The notes beneath the pieces were generated by a model. It was not told the origin of the DNA, did not search any database, and was given only the letters and a program-made list of their open reading frames with translations. Below, piece after piece: positions 8,518 to 14,656 of a stretch of 64,000 nt of DNA. The stretch's first letter is position 1, and every line of letters starts with the position of its first letter. Position numbers and translations under genes: made by a program. The DNA is from Promicromonospora iranensis. Its GTDB lineage: Bacteria > Actinomycetota > Actinomycetes > Actinomycetales > Cellulomonadaceae. The stretch lies in NCBI RefSeq assembly GCF_028994775.1, contig NZ_JAJQMN010000001.1, positions 310,001 through 374,000 on the forward strand. Reading direction: 5' to 3'.

Positions 8518-9399
8518 TCAGCCCTCGGTGCGGCGCTCCGCGAGCACGTCCTCGAGGACGTCGGGGAAGTTGGTGATCACTCCGTCGACACCCCGGTCGA
8601 GAACCCTGTTCATGTCGCCTGCCGTGTTGACGGTGTACGTGTGCACCTCCATGCCGAGCTCGTGAACGGTCTCGACGTATGCGGCGTCGAACGTGGTGTA
8701 ACCCGGGTTGATCTGGTCGGCCCACGTGGACAGGTCAGGAAGGAGCGCCTCGCCGGGGCGGCCCAGCAGACCGACGGGGACGGACGGCTGCACCTCGTGG
8801 TACCGCTCCATCGACGCCCAGTCGAAGCTCTGCACGACCAGCCGCTCCGCCCGGACCGCCGACCGGACGTAGCCGGGGTAGCTCGCGAACTCCTCGGCGA
8901 CCTGCCGCTCGATCCCCGGGTAGAGCGCCGGCGACTTCAGCTCCATCAGGATGCCCGCGCGGCTCGGCCGGATCAGCTCGATCATCTGCGCCATCGTCGG
9001 CACCGGCTCACCCGCGAACTCCTCGGAGAACCAGGAGCCGGCGTCGAGCTGCTGGATCTCCTCGTACGTGAAGTCGCTGACGCGCCAGGGCGCCCGGTCG
9101 GGAAAGACCTGCTCGACGTCGGTGGTGCGGGACAACGTCGTGTCGTGCATGAGCACCAGGACGCCGTCCTTGGACCGCTGCACGTCCGACTCGACCAGGT
9201 CGGAGCCCATCTCGACGCCCAGGGCGAAGGCGGCCAGCGTGTTCTCCGGCGCGTGGCCCATGGCCCCGCGGTGAGCGGTGTTGACGACATCGACGTGCTC
9301 GGGCGGACCGACCGCCAGAGCCGGCGCGGCAGGTAGGACGGCGGAAGCACCGGCGACGGTGACGGCGAGCAGGGCGGACAGGCGTGGGGTCAAGCGCAT
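8518..9399 (-). CDS. Secreted glycerophosphodiester phosphodiesterase
   Basis: This 293-residue enzyme of the GDPD family hydrolyses glycerophosphodiesters to glycerol-3-phosphate and an alcohol, here outside the membrane. The start at ATG 9399 gives a good signal peptide ('LSALLAVTVAGASAVLPAAPALA') and a GGGAG site about 8 bp upstream; an in-frame extension to 9456 has neither advantage. Catalytic landmarks are 'NTAHRGAMGHAPENT' (the HRG and PENT motifs), 'DLVESDVQRSKDGVLVLMHD' (E-x-D and the second His) and 'ILMELKSP'. The C-terminus carries 'VHTYTVNT' and 'GVDGVITNFPD', typical of the family. It faces the sugar gene cluster across a shared terminator and stands alone. Confidence 0.93.
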   Translation of the reverse strand: MRLTPRLSALLAVTVAGASAVLPAAPALAVGPPEHVDVVNTAHRGAMGHAPENTLAAFALGVEMGSDLVESDVQRSKDGVLVLMHDTTLSRTTDVEQVFPDRAPWRVSDFTYEEIQQLDAGSWFSEEFAGEPVPTMAQMIELIRPSRAGILMELKSPALYPGIERQVAEEFASYPGYVRSAVRAERLVVQSFDWASMERYHEVQPSVPVGLLGRPGEALLPDLSTWADQINPGYTTFDAAYVETVHELGMEVHTYTVNTAGDMNRVLDRGVDGVITNFPDVLEDVLAERRTEG

Positions 9400-9583
9400 G
9401 ATCGATCTCCCGAGGGGCCGAACGGACAGGGCAGGAGGTGACGTTGCCGAGCCCACACGACCCAGGGATGGCCCGGGGGTGACTCAGCATGAAACCTGTC
9501 CGGAACATCTTGCCGGGTTCTGAGTACTCCACCAGGCCAAGAATTGTCTTGCTCCTCGGCCCGGTTCCCTCAAGAGTGTCGGG

Positions 9584-10126
9584 ATGCTGATCAGACAAGA
9601 GCGCCCGTCCGACGCCCCGGCGGTCCGCGCCCTCACCGCAGCGGCCTTCGGCCGGGTCGAGCACTCCGCCCCGCCGGTCGAGCCCGACGGCGTACCCGGT
9701 GAGGCCACCCTGGTCGGATGGCTGCGCGACGACCCGGGGTGGGTACCGGAGCTGTCGCTGGTCGCCGAGTCCGGATCCGGCGCGGAGGTCGTCGGTCACG
9801 TGATCGCCACCCACGGACGGCTCGCGGACCGGCCGGCCCTGGGGCTCGGGCCGCTCAGCGTCGATCCCGCACACCAGGGCCACGGGATCGGGTCCGCCTT
9901 GATGCACACGATCCTGGGCGCGGCCGACGCGATGGGCGAACCGGTGGTGGTGCTGCTCGGTGACCCGGCGCTCTACTCCCGGTTCGGGTTCCGTCCAGCG
10001 GGCGGTCTCGGGATCGAGGCACCCGAGCCGGCATGGGGTGACTACTTCCAGGCGCGCACGCTGACCGCGTGGCGTGCGGAGTACGCCGGCCGGTTCCGCT
10101 ACGCCGCCTCGTTCGACCGGCTCTGA
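9584..10126 (+). CDS. GNAT-family N-acetyltransferase (YhbS-like)
   Basis: This 180-residue protein has the GNAT fold: 'MLIRQERPSDAPAVRALTAAAF' at the N-terminus, the acetyl-CoA pyrophosphate loop in 'VDPAHQGHGIGSALM' (about residues 93-107), and 'VVLLGDPALYSRFGFRPA', typical of the COG3153/YhbS group. It should transfer an acetyl group from acetyl-CoA to an unknown amine. It lies 184 bp from the divergent phosphodiesterase gene, and a promoter for the following lipoprotein is embedded in its last codons. No clear Shine-Dalgarno sequence precedes the ATG. Confidence 0.9.
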   Translation: MLIRQERPSDAPAVRALTAAAFGRVEHSAPPVEPDGVPGEATLVGWLRDDPGWVPELSLVAESGSGAEVVGHVIATHGRLADRPALGLGPLSVDPAHQGHGIGSALMHTILGAADAMGEPVVVLLGDPALYSRFGFRPAGGLGIEAPEPAWGDYFQARTLTAWRAEYAGRFRYAASFDRL

Positions 10127-10140
10127 CGGTGCGCTAGGTT
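10112..10140 (+). promoter_or_regulatory. Promoter of the small lipoprotein gene
   Basis: TTCGAC (10112-10117) and TAGGTT (10135-10140) have an exact 17-bp spacer. The -35 box lies in the last codons of the acetyltransferase gene. Predicted initiation near 10147 leaves about 30 nt before the start codon. Confidence 0.5.
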
Positions 10141-10176
10141 TCGGTGTCCTACCTGCCGCTTTGTCGATGGAGCATG

Positions 10177-10737
10177 ATGCGCCGCCTGATCACCACGTCC
10201 CTGGTCCTGCTACTCGTGACCGGGTGCGCCAGCACCGCCGACGGTGCGTCAGAACCGGCCGGTCCGACGGCTCAGGCCACTGGGCCGGCCTCCGCGGCGC
10301 CTCAGACGTCCATGTCGGCCTCCGCGGCGCCGTCGGAGCCGGCGCGTCTCGGCGCCAAGGAAGCAGCCGTCCAGTACCTGGAGGCCGTTCGCCCGTACAA
10401 CGAGGCGCTCGAGGAGCTGGAGACGGCGATCAACACGGGACAGCCCGTCGAGGTCCAGCGGGAGCAAGCGGCAGCGACCTTGACCGCGTTGAAGGTGGAG
10501 ATCAAGGCGCTGCGCGGAGCGCGCTGGCCGGCCAAGGTCGAGCCGCACGCCCTGAGCCTGGCCGACGCGGGTCAGCGGGCGCTTCCGTCGTGGAAGGCGG
10601 CTACCGCCGCGACGACGGCCGAGGACATGGTGACCGCGGTGCTGGCCGCGCTGGAGCATGATGACCAGGCCGCCGCGGACGCGATCCGCCGGCTGCTGTC
10701 CCTCGACCAGTACGACGAGGGCGACTACTCCTCGTAG
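10177..10737 (+). CDS. Small secreted lipoprotein of unknown function
   Basis: The sequence shows a lipoprotein signal peptide with an 'LLVTGCAS' lipobox, so the mature protein should be anchored to the outer face of the membrane. A Ser/Ala/Thr-rich linker (about 35-65) is followed by a mainly helical domain ('YLEAVRPYNEALEELETAINTG') to the acidic end 'YDEGDYSS'. ATG 10177 is preferred because GGAG (10169-10172) is 4 bp upstream; the adjacent ATG 10174 leaves one base. A GTG at 10144 would add ten residues but lies over the predicted transcription start. I do not recognise the family; helical sensor-type lipoproteins often look like this, but no function is assigned. Confidence 0.82.
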   Translation: MRRLITTSLVLLLVTGCASTADGASEPAGPTAQATGPASAAPQTSMSASAAPSEPARLGAKEAAVQYLEAVRPYNEALEELETAINTGQPVEVQREQAAATLTALKVEIKALRGARWPAKVEPHALSLADAGQRALPSWKAATAATTAEDMVTAVLAALEHDDQAAADAIRRLLSLDQYDEGDYSS

Positions 10738-10749
10738 GACGAGCCCGGA

Positions 10750-10782
10750 CGGGCCCGGACGGTCTCACGGTCGTCCGGCCCG
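10750..10782. terminator. Terminator hairpin between convergent genes
   Basis: An 11-bp stem with one bulged C (10750-10761 pairing 10772-10782) has a 10-nt loop. It follows the lipoprotein gene and overlaps the stop codon of the resistance-type gene on the other strand. About 25 bases of its right half repeat those at 8490-8514. Confidence 0.65.
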
Positions 10783-12735
10783 TCGTCCGACCGCGAGCCG
10801 GTGGTGTGCGGGGGCGTAGTGGTCAAGGACCGTCTCCACGACTCCTTCGCCGTGGGCGGCGGCGTGGAGGCCGGTGCGGAGTGCACCGACCTCGGCCGCG
10901 GGCACGGTGCCGGTGATAGTGGCGAGGCCTCCGGTGACCTGGGGCGGACCGGGTACGGCGCCGTGCCGGCCGAGGAGACCGAGCACCGCCGAGAGCGTCT
11001 CGGCCGGGGCCTCGAGCTCGAAGCGGTCGGTCGGCTCGCACACCAGCGTGCCCGCACGCCGGATCGCCTCACGGACGACGAGCTCGGTGGTGCGCCTGAC
11101 CTCGAGCGCACGCGGACCCGCCGGCGGGTAGTCGCTCTCGACGACGGTGACGCGCAGATCGGTCACCGGCCAACCGTGCGGGCCGACGGCGAGGGGTAGG
11201 GCCAGGTACTCGTGGACCGCGGTGCGGTAGCCCTCGGTGTTGCCGTAGACGTGCATCGGCAAGGTGATCTGGGGCGCGGCGACGACCAGCTCGACCCCGC
11301 TGCCGGGAGCGGCCGGCTCGACGGTGACGCCGAGGCTGTAGTGGTACTGGTGCCCGGGATCCCCCATGCGGAGCGTGGCGGAGGCCGTGCCGGCGACGCG
11401 TTCGACGCACACCACGGTCGTCTCCTGGAACTCGACCCGGATGCCGTAGTCGGCGGCGAGCGTGTCGGCCAGGACCTCTTGCTGCACCTCGCCGTAGAGC
11501 CGGATGCGCGCCGCGCCGTCGTCGGGGCGGACCGCGATGAGCGGGTCGATGTCGGCGAGGTCGGACAGGGCCCGGTGGAGGTCGGCCTGCTGCGCCGGAT
11601 CGGCGGCGACCACCCGCGCCTCCAGGCCCGGCTCTGGCAGAGCCGAGGTGGCCGCGGCCTGCTCGGCGCCGATCCAGTCACCGATGCGGGCGGTGTCGAG
11701 CCCCCGCACGCGGGCGATCTGTCCTGCGCGCACGAGGTCGCTCGGCGCGGTACCCCCGGGAGCGAAGACCTCGATGCCGGTCACGGTCGCGGTCCGGTCG
11801 GCACCGAGGAGGATCCGGTCGCGAACGCGCAGGGTCCCTTCGCGCATCCGGATCGTGCAGACCCGCTGTCCTGCCACCGAGCGCTCGATCTTGAAGACCT
11901 GCGCGACGCCGGGGCCGTCGTCACCCACGGTGGTGGGGAGGATCTCGGTGACCGTCCCGATCAGCTGAGCGACGCCCTCCCCCGTTCGCGCCGAACCGAA
12001 CAGCACCGGATGGACCGCCCCGGACCTCGTGAGCGCGGACAGCGATGCCCGCAGCCGCTGCTCCTCGACCTGTCGCGCAGGGTCGACCCACACCTCGAAG
12101 AGCGTGTCGTCGTGGTCGGCGAGCCGTGCGGTCATCTGCTCGGCCCAGGCTGGGTCGTCCCAGTCGCGGCGCTCTGCCGTCGCGTCGGGTGTCCCGGCAC
12201 GATGCGCCCACGCGAGGGGTACGAGCGCAGGCGTCAGCCGCCCCGCGATCGCGGTGAGGACGCGTTCGGGGTCGGCACCCGCCCGGTCGATCTTGTTGAT
12301 GAAGAAGACCGTCGGGACGCCGAGACGCCGCAGGGCACGGAACAGCACGATGGTCTGGGCCTGGACGCCCTCGACGGCTGAGACGACGAGGATCGCGGCG
12401 TCGAGGACCGCCAGCGAGCGGTCGACCTCGGCGATGAAATCGGGGTGCCCCGGGGTGTCGACCACGTTGACGGCGACCCCGTCCGCCGCGAACGTGGCGA
12501 CGGCGGCGCGGATCGTGATCCCCCGCTGCCGCTCCTGCGACATCGTGTCGGTCTGGGTCGTGCCCTCGTCGACGCGGCCCAGGCGGTCGATCGCGCCGCC
12601 GCGCAGCAGAAGCGCCTCGGTCAGGCTGGTCTTGCCGGCGTCGACATGTGCGACGACCCCGAGGTTGAGGTACCGCCGCAGCGCTCCGGCAGCGGTATCA
12701 GGTCGTACATGGGCGGACTCGTGCGATCGGTTCAT
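10765..12735 (-). CDS. TetM/OtrA-like ribosomal protection GTPase
   Basis: This 656-residue translational GTPase is related to EF-G and closest in architecture to tetracycline ribosomal protection proteins, which remove the drug from the 30S A site. G1 is 'AHVDAGKTSL', the switch region is 'ERQRGITIRAA', G3 is 'DTPGHPDF' and G4 is 'NKIDRAGADP'. It has 'YGEVQQEVLADTLAADYG' and 'EVRRTTELVVREAIRRAG' from the EF-G-like C-terminal domains. Length fits the family (about 640). A 22-residue extension precedes the usual 'LNLGVVAHVDAGK' start. The 5' region suggests attenuation: an overlapping leader ORF (12698-12784) and a hairpin touching the ribosome-binding site. True resistance rather than another ribosome-associated role is inference; a partial second copy survives at 14598-14640. 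Confidence 0.9.
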   Translation of the reverse strand: MNRSHESAHVRPDTAAGALRRYLNLGVVAHVDAGKTSLTEALLLRGGAIDRLGRVDEGTTQTDTMSQERQRGITIRAAVATFAADGVAVNVVDTPGHPDFIAEVDRSLAVLDAAILVVSAVEGVQAQTIVLFRALRRLGVPTVFFINKIDRAGADPERVLTAIAGRLTPALVPLAWAHRAGTPDATAERRDWDDPAWAEQMTARLADHDDTLFEVWVDPARQVEEQRLRASLSALTRSGAVHPVLFGSARTGEGVAQLIGTVTEILPTTVGDDGPGVAQVFKIERSVAGQRVCTIRMREGTLRVRDRILLGADRTATVTGIEVFAPGGTAPSDLVRAGQIARVRGLDTARIGDWIGAEQAAATSALPEPGLEARVVAADPAQQADLHRALSDLADIDPLIAVRPDDGAARIRLYGEVQQEVLADTLAADYGIRVEFQETTVVCVERVAGTASATLRMGDPGHQYHYSLGVTVEPAAPGSGVELVVAAPQITLPMHVYGNTEGYRTAVHEYLALPLAVGPHGWPVTDLRVTVVESDYPPAGPRALEVRRTTELVVREAIRRAGTLVCEPTDRFELEAPAETLSAVLGLLGRHGAVPGPPQVTGGLATITGTVPAAEVGALRTGLHAAAHGEGVVETVLDHYAPAHHRLAVGRRAGRP

Positions 12736-12784
12736 GGCTCCTCATGTGCTGGCTGGTCCTGGGCTGGCACATGAGTTGGCGCAT
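12698..12784 (-). CDS. Leader peptide overlapping the ribosomal-protection gene
   Basis: This 28-codon ORF starts at ATG 12784, preceded by a good site (AAGGA with 7-bp spacing), and ends at TGA 12698-12700 inside the downstream gene, in another frame. It begins 'MRQLMCQPRTSQHMRSHE'. Ribosomes translating it would run through the hairpin at 12741-12775 and past the start of the main gene at 12735. Leader peptides that control antibiotic-resistance genes work by ribosome stalling or readthrough. This one fits that layout, but its role is inferred from position. Confidence 0.55.
   Translation of the reverse strand: MRQLMCQPRTSQHMRSHEPIARVRPCTT
12741..12775 (-). promoter_or_regulatory. Attenuator-like hairpin at the resistance-gene start
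   Basis: A perfect 9-bp inverted repeat (CTCATGTGC at 12741-12749, GCACATGAG at 12767-12775) has a 17-nt loop. In the minus-strand RNA its 3' arm runs directly into the GAG of the ribosome-binding site of the gene starting at 12735. It also lies wholly inside the leader ORF, so leader translation would melt it. Confidence 0.5.
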
Positions 12785-12856
12785 GGTGGGTTCCTTCGCG
12801 TTCGGCGGATGACGCAACGTCCTGACCCGCTGATGCTCGGCCTTCGGGCCAGGGCC

Positions 12857-12869
12857 GGTCAACGGATTT
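12857..12869 (-). promoter_or_regulatory. Possible -35 region with upstream AT-rich tract
   Basis: On the minus strand AAAT (12869-12866) lies 3 bp upstream of TTGACC (12862-12857), about 73 bp before the leader ORF. A short AT tract just upstream of -35 marks WhiB7-dependent promoters of antibiotic-resistance genes in actinobacteria. The -10 region (around GAGCAT) is poor, which fits activator dependence but also weakens the call. Confidence 0.35.
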
Positions 12870-12931
12870 GTCTGCTGCCGGCCCTCCGGGGAGCACGCGT
12901 CCCCTCGGGCCGCGACACGCGTGGTACCTTA

Positions 12932-12949
12932 ATGACGACGTGTCGTCAT
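12932..12949. promoter_or_regulatory. Candidate TetR autoregulatory operator
   Basis: ATGACGAC-GT-GTCGTCAT: perfect 8-bp half-sites around a 2-bp centre, 15 bp before the first gene of the TetR operon and just downstream of a possible -10 (TACCTT, 12925-12930). This is the usual position and symmetry for a TetR-family repressor acting on its own operon. It also lies within about 150 bp of the divergent resistance gene's leader. Confidence 0.6.
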
Positions 12950-12963
12950 GAAAGGGGTCTTCC

Positions 12964-13086
12964 GTGCGCCAGCTGGCCAGGGATGTGGAACCGGTCGGCG
13001 CGGTGCCGCTGTCCGCGGTGCGGTCGTTCGGGATCCGTGGAGTGCGGACGGTCCCCGACCGCTCCTATACCCGGCCAGATCAGTGA
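12964..13086 (+). CDS. Small protein, 40 residues, first gene of the TetR operon
   Basis: GTG 12964 has a GGGG-type site 6 bp upstream. The product (begins 'MRQLARDVEPVGAVPLSAV') ends with TGA 13084-13086, overlapping the GTG of the next gene by 4 bases. Overlap and spacing suggest translational coupling. The peptide has no membrane segment or recognised motif. An ATG at 12948 opens a longer frame that reads into the second gene, but that ATG lies inside the operator and has no ribosome-binding site. Confidence 0.5.
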   Translation: MRQLARDVEPVGAVPLSAVRSFGIRGVRTVPDRSYTRPDQ

Positions 13087-13364
13087 GCCAGAGAGACCAG
13101 GCCGAACGGTCCTCGACCGGTAGCGGCCGGCCCGGTCTGTTCGCAGAGGTTCAGGACGAGATCTCGCAGCTGGTGAGCCACGAGCTGAGTCGGCTGAGGC
13201 AACGAACGAGCCTGACCGCCACCGATCAGGCCGAGGTCGCCCTCGCCCTGCACCGCCTCACGGTCCGGCTGACCCTGACCACGCTTGCAGCACGGAGCCG
13301 CAGCCCGCACGCGCTACCGGACCGACCAGACATCCTCGACCAGGACAGGCAGGGAACAGCGTGA
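13083..13364 (+). CDS. Hypothetical helical protein, 93 residues, coupled to TetR gene
   Basis: GTG 13083 overlaps the preceding stop, and its own TGA overlaps the TetR start (GTGA both times). The middle, 'EVQDEISQLVSHELSRLRQR' then 'LALHRLTVRLTLTTLA', is predicted amphipathic helix, with a Pro/Arg-rich tail. The helix pattern faintly recalls the C-terminal dimerisation domain of glutamyl-tRNA reductases, but too weakly to assign. It may be a partner or effector of the regulator. Confidence 0.6.
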   Translation: MSQRDQAERSSTGSGRPGLFAEVQDEISQLVSHELSRLRQRTSLTATDQAEVALALHRLTVRLTLTTLAARSRSPHALPDRPDILDQDRQGTA

Positions 13365-13969
13365 GCCCGAAACTGACCGGTGGAGCGACGCTGGCCGAGC
13401 ACAAGGCCGCGACCTACGAGGCGATGATCGACGCTTTCGCCGACCTGCTCGACCAGGTCGGCTGGCAGGCAATGAAGCTGCAGGACGTCGCCAAGACCGT
13501 GGGGGTGGCCCGGACCGCGGTCTACAACTACTTTCCCGACAAGACCGCACTGCTGCTCGCCTGGTCCGAGCGGGAGATGGACCGCTTCATGACGCTGGCC
13601 GACCGAGAGCTGACGGACCGCGTCGACCCGGTGGATCGCCTGCAGATCCTGGTCAAGCTCGTGCTGACCGAGTTCTCCCTGCATCGCGGCGGGGGCGCGT
13701 CCGTGGCGGCGGTGCTGCCGCAGAAGGATCGCGCGACCTTCCTCGAACATGTCGCCCCGCTGGCCAAGCTCGTCACCGACCTCTTGAACGACGGCATGGA
13801 GCAGGGCGTCTTCGTCCGGTCCGATCCCGACGTCACCGGGCAGTTCATCATGGCCTGCCTGGAGACCCAGCGCCCCGCCCTGCAGACCGGCCGGAAGGTC
13901 CACGCGGCTGTCGCACAGACCCTGCCCTTCCTCCTGGGCGCCCTCGGAGCACCGAGAGACCTTGCCTGA
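13361..13969 (+). CDS. TetR/AcrR-family transcriptional regulator
   Basis: This 202-residue protein starts at GTG 13361, overlapping the previous stop by 4 bases. The N-terminal HTH is clear at about residues 20-65: 'YEAMIDAFADLLDQVGWQAM', 'LQDVAKTVGVARTAVYNYFP', 'DKTALLLAW'. The C-terminal all-helical part ('HVAPLAKLVTDLLNDGMEQG', 'VTGQFIMACLE') is the usual ligand-binding and dimerisation domain. It probably represses its own operon through the palindrome at 12932-12949 and may also affect the divergent resistance gene, whose promoter region is adjacent. The ligand is unknown. Confidence 0.93.
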   Translation: MSPKLTGGATLAEHKAATYEAMIDAFADLLDQVGWQAMKLQDVAKTVGVARTAVYNYFPDKTALLLAWSEREMDRFMTLADRELTDRVDPVDRLQILVKLVLTEFSLHRGGGASVAAVLPQKDRATFLEHVAPLAKLVTDLLNDGMEQGVFVRSDPDVTGQFIMACLETQRPALQTGRKVHAAVAQTLPFLLGALGAPRDLA

Positions 13970-14019
13970 CCGCGCCCACCCCATCCACCACACCCGAGCC
14001 CGACCCCGGAGCCCTCTCG

Positions 14020-14583
14020 ATGAGAACCCTCGCTGTCGTCCTGCTTGTCCTGCTGGCCATCGCCCTGGTGCGCTACGTAGCCCTCATCGGCCCTCGTCGG
14101 CTCGCGCGACGCACCAGCTCGATCGTGCCCCCGCCACCCCCGGTCCCGGGTTCCGGCCCGGACGCCGGCAGCCGCGTCGACTCGCCAGGCCAGTGCAGGT
14201 TCGGCCCGGTGGAGGCGGTCTACGTCTCCAGCACCCTGCACGGTGACTGGCTCGCGCGCGTCGGCGCCCACGGCCTGGGCGACCGGTCCAGCGCGAGGAT
14301 CTCCGTGCATGACGACGGCGTCCTGATCACGCGCGACGGGACCCGGGACCTGTGGCTGCCCGCCACCGCGCTCCACGATGCCGCGCTCGCACCGGGCATG
14401 GCGGGCAAGTACGTCGGCGGGGACGGCCTCGTGGTCCTGACCTGGACCGTCCCGGCTGCCGCAGGCATCCCCGCCACCACCGTCGACACCGGACTGCGCA
14501 CACGCCACGCAGCCGACCGCGGCAACCTCCTTGCCGCCGTCCGCGAGCTGCAGGCACTCCCTCAGAGCCCTCGCCCCAGCTAG
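14020..14583 (+). CDS. Membrane-anchored PH-like protein (actinobacterial bPH type)
   Basis: This 187-residue protein has one N-terminal transmembrane helix ('LAVVLLVLLAIALVRYVAL'), a Pro-rich linker, and a domain with 'VEAVYVSSTLHGDWLARVGAHGLG', 'HDDGVLITRDGTRDLWLPA' and 'GMAGKYVGGDGLVVLTW'. That pattern is seen in the PH-like membrane protein usually encoded between pyrC and carA in the actinobacterial pyrimidine operon. Here it follows a TetR regulator by 50 bp with no pyr genes nearby, so it is probably a second copy or has moved. The start ATG 14020 begins the membrane helix; the same frame is open upstream over the TetR gene but not coding there. Function unknown. Confidence 0.75.
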   Translation: MRTLAVVLLVLLAIALVRYVALIGPRRLARRTSSIVPPPPPVPGSGPDAGSRVDSPGQCRFGPVEAVYVSSTLHGDWLARVGAHGLGDRSSARISVHDDGVLITRDGTRDLWLPATALHDAALAPGMAGKYVGGDGLVVLTWTVPAAAGIPATTVDTGLRTRHAADRGNLLAAVRELQALPQSPRPS

Positions 14584-14597
14584 CCGGCCGATGGCCG

Positions 14598-14640
14598 CCT
14601 CGTCGACGCGGCCGAGGCGGTCGATGGCGCCGCCGCGGAG
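14598..14640 (-). pseudogene. Relic of a second ribosomal-protection GTPase gene
   Basis: These 43 bp match 12564-12606 of the TetM/OtrA-like gene at 40 of 43 positions, in the same orientation. On the minus strand they still encode 'RGGAIDRLGRVDE', identical to the intact gene, including the segment after the P-loop. The flanks do not match, and only 73 bp separate the neighbouring genes, so just a fragment remains. Confidence 0.75.
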
Positions 14641-14656
14641 CCGGCCGCCGTCCCAG

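Noticed and set aside
9400-9583. Promoter or regulatory RNA in the gap before the acetyltransferase gene
   Set aside because: No hexamer pair with reasonable spacing and no stable hairpin could be identified by eye.
12948-13364. Single 138-residue gene from ATG 12948
   Set aside because: The ATG is inside the palindrome 12932-12949 and has no ribosome-binding site; GTG 12964 and the GTGA overlap at 13083 explain the region better as two genes.
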